Below, in pieces: positions 40,301-43,202 of a stretch of DNA of 43,202 nt. How positions within the stretch are numbered: the first letter of the stretch is position 1; the number at the start of each line of letters is the position of its first letter. Position numbers and translations under genes: made by a program. The notes beneath the pieces are model-generated. The model was not told the origin of the DNA. It was given only the letters and a program-made list of their open reading frames with translations, and made no database searches. Source of the DNA: WRAI01 sp031549605 (lineage in GTDB: Bacteria > Bacillota > Clostridia > Oscillospirales > UBA929); assembly GCA_031549605.1 (NCBI GenBank), contig JAVBPM010000046.1, positions 1 to 43,202 of the forward strand. The letters run 5' to 3'.

Positions 40301-43202
40301 CGCGGTGTTGAAGGTCAGTCCCGTCGGGACGTAGTCGGTAATTTCAGCCGCGATGGCGGCAATGTTGCCCTGGTTGGTCACGCGGATGCCGTACTCAACG
40401 ACGTCACCCACCTTGACCGTCACGATGGCCGGATTCTGCTGCGTGCCATCCTGGCCCGAGGCGGTGCTGCCAATCTTGTTGACCCACTTGGCCAGCGCCA
40501 TGTCGTAGATGGGCTTAACTACGATAATGGCCTTATCGTGGTCATCCTCGTCGTCGCCGCTATTCTTTTTGTGGTCGCCGCTGATGACGTTGTCCTGGCA
40601 GGTGCCGTCATTGCCGTTGTTGTCGTCGGGTGTCGAGTCAACATCGGTCACAGCGGCGCCCTTGTCGTCGGTCATCTTGGAAATCTCGGCCCAGTTGATG
40701 ATGTAATCACCGACAACGGCGGTGTTTTCCACCGTCAGGTAAATCTTGTAGATTTTGCTCTCGCCCGGCTGCAGAATATCTGTCGTCGTGCGCTTGGCCA
40801 TGCTGCCGCTCACCGTCCAACCGAGGCCGGTGTTGTTGGCCGCCTCGTACTTGAGGTCGGACGGAATGTAGTCGGTGATTTCCGACGCGATCGCGGCGGT
40901 ATTGCCTTGGTTGGTGATGCGGATCGAGAATTCAACCACATCGCCCAGCTTGACTTCAGGAATGCCCGGATTGATCTCGGTGCCGTCCTGACCCGTCGCG
41001 GTGGCGTCAAACTTGCTGACCCACTTGGCGAGCGCCAAATCGTAGATTTTGCCCAGCGTGACATCGGCGGGGTCGTGATCGTCCTCGTCGCCGCCATTTT
41101 TGCCGTCCTGACCAATTTCGTTATCGGTCACAGGGCCGTCGTTATCCTTGTTGTCGTCGGGTGTCGAGTCGACATCGGTCACAGCGGTGCCCTTGTCGTC
41201 TGTCTCTTTCGAGATTTCGGCAAAGGTGCGGATGGTCGTGCCCACCGGCGCCGAGGTGGCGACAGTCAGCTTGACGTAGTAGATTTTGCTCTGACCCGGC
41301 TGCAGAATGTCCGTCGTGGTCAGCTTGATTTTGCCGTTACCGGCATCGGTCCAACCGGCGTTGCCAGCGGTGTTGAAGGTCAAACCCGTCGGCACGTAGT
41401 CGGTGATTTCGGCGGCAATGGCCGGCGCGTTACCCTGGTTGGTGACGCGGATGCCGTATTCGATGACATCGCCGACCTTAACGGTCACGACGGCGGGATT
41501 CTGCTGCGTGCCATCCTGACCCGAGGCAGTGCTGCCAACCTTGTTGACCCACTTGGCCAGCGCCAAGTCGTAAACGATCTTGACGTTGCGGGTGAAGAAA
41601 TCAGCGCAGTTGCCGTAGCCGTAAGCAAACGAAGTCTCAACGACATCGCCGTAGGTGGCCTGCGATTCAGGCGCGATGCTGTAGCTGGCAATTTCGTCCT
41701 TGCTGTCGGTCGTAAAGTAGAAGTTGAAGGGCTTGGTCTGGTCGTAGCCGGCCGGAATGACAACTTCCTTCACATAGTACTCACGGTTGGGCTCCAGGCG
41801 AATCTTGTTGGTAAAGATGGTGCGGTTGTTGGGACCCAGGTAAGTGGTCAGCTCGTAATTGGCCGTCGACGACGGGTAGTTGAGCTCGTACTCACCCGTG
41901 GACTTGTTCTTAACGTACAGGTGGAAGGTCGCGCCGATGATACCATTGCTCCAGTCTTCTTCAATGGTGTCGCCCAAGGCAAACTTCTCAAGGCGCAGCG
42001 TGCCGCGCTGGGTGTTTTTGGCAATGTGGTAAACCACGCCACCCATCGTGTTCTTCGTGACATGGCCCCACACGCCACCGGCAACGTCAACGACATTGCC
42101 CGAGGCATCGATCTGTACAACAAAGACAGGCGGGAAGTTGGGATCCACGTACTCGGGGAAGGTGGTCTCTTCAAAGCGGTAGTAACCGGCCGGCAGGATC
42201 ACATCGAGCTTGCCGTCGGCGCCGGTCGCCGCCGTTGAAGCGAGGTAAACCGAACCCTTGATGCCGTTGGCATCGGAATTGTAGATGGTGAACTTAGCGC
42301 CGACAACAGGCTGGGAGTAGATGTCGGTAAGCTTAAGAATGTGCACGGTGCCACCCAGCTGCAGGTGGGCCGGATCGTGGTCATCCTCATCGGCGCGGTC
42401 GTCGTTTGTGCCTTCCGACTGCTTGCGGTGCTCGTCAACGACGTTGTCCTTGGCGGTGCCGTCGTTGTCGTCAATTTTATCGGGCGTTGAATCAACGTCC
42501 TCGACAACCGTGCCGCTGGCGTCGGTCATCTTGGCGATTTCGGCCCAGTTGGTGATGGTGGCGTTTGTCGCGGTGGCCGCAACCGTCAGCACCAGCTTGA
42601 TGTCCTTGCTGGCGCCCGGGGCGATATCCTGACCGGCAATGCCGGTGTAAATCAGCTGGCTGCCGCTCTGCGTCCAACCGGCGTTCTTAGCGGCCGTGAA
42701 GGTCAAACCGGCGGGCAGGTAGTCAACAACCTCGGCAATGCGGACGATTTCTTCGCACTGGTTAATGACGCGAATGGTGTACTCAACGTCCTCGCCCTTC
42801 AGCACCAACGGTTTGTTGGTGTGCGGGTTGGCAAAGGTGTCACGCGTCGTCTTGCTGACCCATTTAATCAGCGCGGCGTCGTACTCGTTGGGCTTGGTGT
42901 AGTCGTTGGTAAAGACAATCTCAGGCGCACGCTCGCAGGTCAGTGTCAGCTTACCGCCGTTTTTCTTGAACTCGGCAGTGCCGTAGATGAGATCCTGTCT
43001 GGTGGCCTCGCCGTATTTGAGCAGCATACCCTTCAACGTGCCCGGCACGAGGTAACGGGTGCCGTCATCGGACAGCGTAAAGGTGATGGCGTCGCTGCCG
43101 TTGTACTGCACGGTCACCTTCTTAGTGATGTCAGTAATGCTGGCGCCGCTGGAGATAACGCTGCCGTTGTAGGTGACAATCAGCGTGCCGTCAGACGGCG
43201 CG
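25283..43202 (-). CDS. Giant LPXTG-anchored repeat surface protein (adhesin-like), 5' end beyond window
   Basis: At least 5972 aa; the frame is still open at 43202, so the signal peptide is not seen. From the N-terminal side: the end of an isopeptide- or Cna-B-like domain (APEIVFTNDYT); then 19 DUF11-like repeats of about 177 aa, each opening YDLALAKW-like and ending in Asp/Asn-rich linkers (DVDSTPDDNNGNDGT, DEDDHDPA). Two SpaA/Cna-B-like inserts follow repeats 1 and 9. Then come 16 pilin-type isopeptide repeats (about 115 aa), a Pro/Thr stalk, LPKTG, a hydrophobic helix and a KDKKKKSN tail. It should be linked to peptidoglycan by sortase. A role in adhesion or as a long stalk is inference from architecture. 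There is no binding head in the visible part. Terminator hairpins follow the stop. Confidence 0.93.
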   Translation of the reverse strand, partial: APSDGTLIVTYNGSVISSGASITDITKKVTVQYNGSDAITFTLSDDGTRYLVPGTLKGMLLKYGEATRQDLIYGTAEFKKNGGKLTLTCERAPEIVFTNDYTKPNEYDAALIKWVSKTTRDTFANPHTNKPLVLKGEDVEYTIRVINQCEEIVRIAEVVDYLPAGLTFTAAKNAGWTQSGSQLIYTGIAGQDIAPGASKDIKLVLTVAATATNATITNWAEIAKMTDASGTVVEDVDSTPDKIDDNDGTAKDNVVDEHRKQSEGTNDDRADEDDHDPAHLQLGGTVHILKLTDIYSQPVVGAKFTIYNSDANGIKGSVYLASTAATGADGKLDVILPAGYYRFEETTFPEYVDPNFPPVFVVQIDASGNVVDVAGGVWGHVTKNTMGGVVYHIAKNTQRGTLRLEKFALGDTIEEDWSNGIIGATFHLYVKNKSTGEYELNYPSSTANYELTTYLGPNNRTIFTNKIRLEPNREYYVKEVVIPAGYDQTKPFNFYFTTDSKDEIASYSIAPESQATYGDVVETSFAYGYGNCADFFTRNVKIVYDLALAKWVNKVGSTASGQDGTQQNPAVVTVKVGDVIEYGIRVTNQGNAPAIAAEITDYVPTGLTFNTAGNAGWTDAGNGKIKLTTTDILQPGQSKIYYVKLTVATSAPVGTTIRTFAEISKETDDKGTAVTDVDSTPDDNKDNDGPVTDNEIGQDGKNGGDEDDHDPADVTLGKIYDLALAKWVSKFDATATGQDGTEINPGIPEVKLGDVVEFSIRITNQGNTAAIASEITDYIPSDLKYEAANNTGLGWTVSGSMAKRTTTDILQPGESKIYKIYLTVENTAVVGDYIINWAEISKMTDDKGAAVTDVDSTPDDNNGNDGTCQDNVISGDHKKNSGDDEDDHDKAIIVVKPIYDMALAKWVNKIGSTASGQDGTQQNPAIVTVKVGDVVEYGIRVTNQGNIAAIAAEITDYVPTGLTFNTAGNTGWTDAGSGKIKLTTTDILQPGESKIYYVKLTVATSAPVGTTIRNWAEISKETNDRGGDVTDIDSTPDDNSTNDNFGGDNEIGQDGKKGGDEDDHDPADITLGKIYDLALAKWVSKFDATVTGQTGTEVNPAVVEVKLGDVVEFSIRITNQGNSAAIASEITDYIPTGLKYEAANNTGLGWTVSGSMAKRATTDILQPGESKVYKIYLTAENTAAVNTEITNWAEISKMTDDKGGAVTDVDSTPDDNNGNDGTCQDNVISGDHKKNSGDDEDDHDKAVIKVKPIYDLALAKWVNKIGSTASGQDGTQQNPAVVTVKVGDVVEYGIRVTNQGNIAAIAAEITDYVPTGLTFNTAGNAGWTDAGSGKIKLTTTDILQPGQSKIYYVKLTVATDAPVGTTIRNFAEISKETDDKGGNVTDIDSTPDDNKDNDGPVTDNEIGQDGKNGGDEDDHDPADITLGKIYDLALAKWVSKYDVTETGQTGTETNPAVVEVAVGNVVEFSIRISNQGNSAAIASEITDYIPTGLKYEAANNTGLGWTVSGSMAKRTTTDILQPGESKVYKIYLTVEDTAAINTFITNWAEISKMTDDKGGVVTDVDSTPDDDNGNDGTCQDNVISGDHKKNSGDDEDDHDKAVIKVKPIYDLALVKWVDRVGNTVTGQDGTQETPAIVKVKKGDVIEYGIRVYNQGNIKTIAAEITDYIPAGLKYEAANNTLNWTVSGSYVKLTTTDVINPGESKVYSIALTVEDTAAVGTAIRNFAEISKETDEDGDDVDDEDSTPDDNPDNDGNPKDNEKDNEDGDEDDHDPADVEIDRVYDAALIKWVSKTVRETFAAPHTDKPFVIKGEDVEFTIRVTNQCEEIIRIAEVVDYLPAGLSFTAAKNTGWTQSGSQLIYAGLAGQNIAVGDSKDIKLVLTVANTATSANITNWAEIAKMTDAAGTVVDDIDSTPDKISNNDGTAKDNVVDEHHKLPDGTIDNSQDEDDHDLAELKLGGVVRIKKISSEGSMPVAGAHFKVYAADAQGQTGALIGTYGPTDANGYMEVMLPEGYYYFIESTVPAEFDPNFLVSFTVHVGSDGSVTQSTGDWGHAYMGFTSESNPGVIAKDTVWSHLRIGKFAKGDTVASDWSNGIVGATFHLYVFNETTQQYELNTFGTTPAHEFTTVLQADNTIATTRVWLRGNKKYYVKEVTIPTGYDQSAPFNFYFETNARGEVKSYSVAPESQANYGTVLETSLEYGYGKSASFIARNIKDRYDLALAKWVNKVGETVTGQNGTQQSPAVVAVQKGSVIEYGIRVTNQGNKPAIAAEITDYVPTGLTFNAADNTGWVDAGNGKIKLTTTDVIQPGASMIYYVKLTVANNAPVGTNIRNLAEISKETDEEGEEVEDDDSTPDDNKDNDGDPKDNEIDEDGEDGRDEDDHDPADVIIGEVYDLALAKWVSQYDVDKDSHLGTTTGQDGTEANPAVVEVRKGDIVEFSVRITNQGNKAAIPAEITDYIPAGLKYEAANNTGLGWTVSGSVAKKTVTDILQPGDTKIYKIYLTVENTAAIETTITNWAEISKMTNDVGTAVEDIDSTPDDNNGNDGTCKDNVIDEDRKSDNSKDEDDHDKAEIKVKPIYDMALVKWVDKVDNVATGQDGTQQPPEKVKVKLGSVIEYGIRVYNQGDTAAIAAEITDYIPAGLTFNTSGNPGWTDAGNGKIKLTTTDVIQPGGSKVYTVKLTVAALAPVGTVIRNLAEISKETDDDGDDVDDEDSDPDDDPENDGDPKDNEKDNDDDDEDDHDPADVEVDPVYDLALAKWVNKVGATASGQDGTQQNPAVVTVKVGDVIEFGIRVTNQGNVPAIAAEITDYVPTGLTFNTAGNTGWTDAGNGKVKLTTTDVIQPGQSKVYTIKLTVANDAPVGTNIRNFAEISKETDKDGEEVEDVDSNADDDDTNDGPVKDNEIDEDGKNGGDEDDHDPADVIIGKVYDLALAKWVSKYDVSETGQTGTEMNPAVVEVALGDVVEFSIRISNQGNTAAIASEITDYIPTGLKYEAANNTGLGWTVSGSKAKLTTTDILQPGATKVYKIYLTVEDTAAIDTYITNYAEISAMTDDKDQPVTDVDSTPDDNNGNDGTCQDNVISGDHKSNTNDDEDDHDKAVIKVKPIYDLALAKWVSQFDVDADTHLGTATGQAGTELNPAVVTVSLGDIVEFSVRITNQGNTAAIASEIADYIPAGLKFEAANNAGLGWTVSGSIAKRTTTDILQPGESKVYKIYLTVEDTAVVDSKITNYAEISKMTDDKNAPVTDIDSTPDADDSNDGACKDNVIDEDGKNKGGDEDDHDKAEIIVGKVYDMALVKWVDTVDGTLTGQDGTQQPPVKVKVKLGSVIEYGIRVYNQGNTPAIAAEITDYLPTGLTFNAADNDGWVDAGNGKIKLTTDDVIQPGASKVYFVKLTVAATAPVGTTIRNLAEISKETDPDGEDVDDEDSDPDDDPENDGDPKDNEKDNDDDDEDDHDPADVEVEPIYDLALVKWVDKVGGTATTQDGTQKPGATETVKVNDVVEFGLRVTNQGNIATKVKGLVDYLPEGLTFNADDNTDWVDAGNGLITLATDDLLQPGASKVYTIKLTVSNTAQVAVVISNFAEISAMSDKDDKPVTDIDSTPDTDDANDGSVVDNEIGQNGKEGGDEDDHDVAKVVLGEIYDLALAKWVSVYDIDWEAHTGTPSGQDGTETNPETPEVIRGSLVEFSIRITNQGNTAAIASEITDYIPTGLVYEADKNTAHPWNVTGNTAKLATTDVLQPGETKVYKIMLTVDDTAAIDTYITNYAEISEMTDEDGNPVDDVDSTPDDDNGNDGTVKDNVIDENHKDDSSDDEDDHDQAIIYIKPVYDLALVKWVNGVGASVEELQVTGQNGQPHDGKIEYVHRGDIVEFKIRVTNQGDTAAKANRIDDVAQSWLSFLDAEGNPLNGPEYDVLPFMDNASVLTTNDLLQPGESIEYTVYMRIKDDAPYNMTIENIAAIDEMRNAAGEEVDDIDSTPGADHTNDRTIKDNVIHEHIKFNADHDADDHDPAGIMLLPTVEITGSKAVEGTSSVARTFTYNLVEVTDETGATVKTDGRTATDTTVMAGDFSFTLIDLEEGTYYFAISETDGGVGGWTYDDTVYVVKVEVELSDGSEPVVTIVKGDDEIVFTNTYEHTPTDIVLEAEKNVVGEDAVMATFEFAVYDEDNNEVATGTNDATGHIAFSAIEFTAPGVYAFTIKETTANGNGWTTDLTVRNVTVNVVDNGDGTLTATAVYPSGSLPQFTNNYGSNTSFVPQAKKTAVTDNGESYPLTNGQFEFTLYDHLGNVIETKTNDGNGDITFTAITYTKDGTYSYTIKETSTGGNGWSVDSSEKHVTVTVVDNGDGTKTATADYASGGTIPTFVNSYTTEPGSAVIVAKKIGLTAEGDSYPVKAGQFEFTLYDQDNNELATVTNDADGNIIFPAQTYTLQDVGSHAYTIKETSTTVSGWTLDTTTKGVSVKVEDNGDGTLTTTVEYANDTVPVFTNTYGAGDTLITPVATKTVSGDDSWLDAGQFTFGVFDEDDNEVSTGTNDADGNVIFTSISYGLEDVGEHAYTIRETSDPADHDGWTLNTVEHTFTVTVVDNEDGTLTATVKYPNDLTPNFTNSYDNGDTTFTPEAVKTSNGRSLANGQFTFGVFENGVEVSTGTNNAAGVITFDPITYQAAGKHDYIIKETSDPADHPGWTLDTHEYALTVTVVDNKDGTLTATGVYADGTPPVFVNNYDADGIDITLQATKRGVDSNGDKQLTDGQFEFAVYEDGVVTPIVTGTNDADGRIIFPVISYTLDDIGVHNYTIVETSQSGDGWTVDPLGRNVTVTVSDNGDGTLSAVIAYGGGSAPEFVNSSTPGPTSVVINAKKNATGRPVSDKTFSFAVYDENDEVVATGTNDAAGNIAFTSISYNFEDVGSHAYTIRETSTSGSGWTVDLTARHVSVDVVDNEDGTLTATINYENDIIPQFNNSYTTAPTSIVLEAVKKAADDYPLPDQRFSFAVYDENDEEVATGTNDADGNITFTAIEYDFEDVGEHAYTIKEISGGGAGWTMSDLVRHVTVTVVDNADGTLTATKVYENDLVPVFTNSYTTGPISIAFEAVKLTQGRPVTDEQFEFGVFVEGETEPLVTAKNDAAGNVTFPAIEYDFDDVGSHAYIIKEISASGDGWTVSDIERHVSVTVVDNGDGTLTATKAYENNITPVFTNSYTTEPTSIVLEAVKATTPEAKLTADKFEFGVFIEGEDDPIVTAKNDAAGNINFPAITYQFEDVGEHAYLIKEITQSGSGWTVDGTARRVTVTVVDNADGTLTATKVYENDLVPVFHNSYTTDPTSITFEAVKTADGRALVADQFEFGVFKEGETEPVVTAKNDAGGNVLFDAITYNFEDVGTHTYTIKEISASGAGWTVSNLVRSVTVTVVDNDNGTLTATKVYENDIIPTFHNSYTTEPTSIVLEAVKQTQGRPLVADKFEFGVFKVGETEPLVTAKNGAAGTITFPAIPYNFEDVGQHEYIIKELSDSGLGWTIDATEKHVTVTVVDNGNGTLTATKAYETGAAPVFVNSYTTPGTSIAVSAFKQGEGRDIAADQFEFAIFDKDGTQVGDSVKNDAAGNITFGAIHYEFEDVGVHDYTIREISAGGDGWTVDSSHIPFTVTITDNGDGTLTATSDITSTPTFVNSYTTEPTSIVLLATKKTEGRALAADQFEFGVFEGMVKVASGKNKANGDVVFSQITYNFDDVGLHTYTIRETSTSGEGWTVDDLEAIVTVEVKDNGDGTLTATADYGEDNARPIFINTYEPAPAKAQLEAKKVVTGTTLGSLTFDFTLFYGDQNVIEVVQNDASGAVKFAEITYDKPGEHTYYIRETSTEKTGWKYDFTAHTVTVKVTDDGKGQLVAAVAYKDNKVPTITNVYTPTTITETPVPLPDLTPTPTPTKTPTTRPPVTPTTPTVIIPTPLVPKEDLPKTGGVTMLFLAILGTALMASGIVVAKDKKKKSN
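25532..31158 (-). repeat. Array of 16 pilin-type isopeptide (FctA/Spy0128-like) domains
   Basis: Sixteen units of about 330-360 bp. Nearly every unit has a first-strand Lys (AVK, AKK or ATK), a middle Glu (IKE or IRE in YTIKETS-like) and a terminal Asn (FTNSYT-like). In Spy0128 these positions form the Lys-Asn isopeptide bond with catalytic Glu. Each also has VTVVDNGDGTLTAT. The unit nearest the DUF11 array is longest and most divergent (TVEITGSKAVEG). Units 8-13 are the most alike. Confidence 0.88.
36553..37333 (-). other. Second SpaA/Cna-B-like insert in the giant protein
   Basis: About 260 aa after DUF11 repeat 9. It has two beta-sandwich modules: VRIKKISSEGSMPVAGAHF with GYYYFIESTVP, and LRIGKFAKGD with GATFHLYVFNE and KYYVKEVTIPTGYDQ. 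The final Glu of such modules (IES, VKE) fits an isopeptide catalytic residue. Confidence 0.75.
38374..41568 (-). repeat. Three tandem 1065-bp B-C supermodules
   Basis: Anchor sequences recur at exactly 1065-bp steps: 41569, 40504, 39439, 38374 for one junction and 41041, 39976, 38911 for the other. Each unit encodes one B and one C DUF11 domain (355 aa). DNA identity between units is visibly high, indicating recent tandem duplication. Confidence 0.88.
41575..42358 (-). other. First SpaA/Cna-B-like insert in the giant protein
   Basis: About 260 aa after DUF11 repeat 1. It has two modules: VHILKLTDIYSQPVVGAKF with GYYRFEETTFP, and LRLEKFALGD with GATFHLYVKNK and EYYVKEVVIPAGYDQ. It is a clear paralogue of the insert at 36553-37333, so the A repeat plus SpaA pair was duplicated as a block. 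Confidence 0.75.

Larger units (their letters stand above)
31170..42890 (-). repeat. Array of 19 DUF11-like domains with Asp-rich linkers
   Basis: Repeat starts (YD.AL.KW) lie near 42888, 41575, 41045, 40510, 39980, 39445, 38915, 38380, 37860, 36555, 36030, 35470, 34960, 34425, 33890, 33330, 32815, 32285 and 31725. Three sub-types are seen: A (VSKTTRDTF, opening each SpaA-containing block), B (VNKVGSTASGQDGT, EYGIRVTNQGN) and C (VSKFDATATGQ, EFSIRITNQGN). B and C largely alternate. Confidence 0.88.

Noticed and set aside
25532..42890. CRISPR-like or satellite interpretation of the regular repeats
   Set aside because: Repeats are long, keep a single open frame and encode recognisable protein domains; there are no short identical repeats with unique spacers.

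Overview
This window looks like a chromosomal segment from a moderately GC-rich Gram-positive Clostridia-type bacterium, possibly an Oscillospirales-like gut anaerobe. The support is a fermentative AdhE, PrsA-type foldases, a GerMN lipoprotein, an OmpR-type two-component pair, sigma-A-like promoters and a giant LPXTG (LPKTG) wall-anchored protein. The exact taxon is inference. Almost every gene lies on the minus strand.

Layout. 1-1505: 3'-truncated adhE. 1621-1930: a 248-bp dispersed element between two copies of a terminator hairpin. 1943-5100: two consecutive parvulin-type foldases, one a lipoprotein and one membrane-anchored. 5192-8892: rpsO, pnp and an M16 peptidase, with a strong promoter and a ~140-nt leader before rpsO. 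9138-9859 (+): a TauE/SafE-type permease split into two half genes. 9820-12669: a tightly overlapping four-gene operon (yqeG-like HAD phosphatase, endonuclease IV-like protein, M24 aminopeptidase, RuvX/YqgF). 12751-13527 (+): an unassigned protein, possibly GH18-like. 13510-14496: an ATP-grasp protein. 14574-14756: rpsU as its own transcription unit. 14862-19603: comEA-like gene, response regulator, histidine kinase, GerMN lipoprotein and an O-acetylhomoserine sulfhydrylase-type gene, closely packed.

19719-24850 is a disturbed tRNA-Ala(GGC) locus. A good promoter is followed by only a 5' tRNA fragment. An intact tRNA lies about 200 bp downstream. Then comes a visibly lower-GC segment with an ABC ATPase and a ~1053-aa FtsX-type permease, and finally a 3' tRNA half with its own terminator. 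This looks like a small island inserted in, or rearranged around, a tRNA gene.

24946-25258 holds the second, oppositely oriented copy of the 248-bp element, again flanked by two direct copies of a terminator hairpin, but a hairpin of different sequence. This is the best candidate here for something undescribed: a small structured element that inserts at intrinsic terminators and duplicates them.

25283-43202 is one gene running off the right edge: at least 5972 residues of a surface protein. It has 19 DUF11-like repeats with Asp-rich linkers, two SpaA/Cna-B-like inserts, 16 pilin-type isopeptide (FctA/Spy0128-like) repeats, a Pro/Thr stalk and an LPKTG sorting signal. Part of it is a DNA-level tandem array with an exact 1065-bp period, so its length probably varies between strains.
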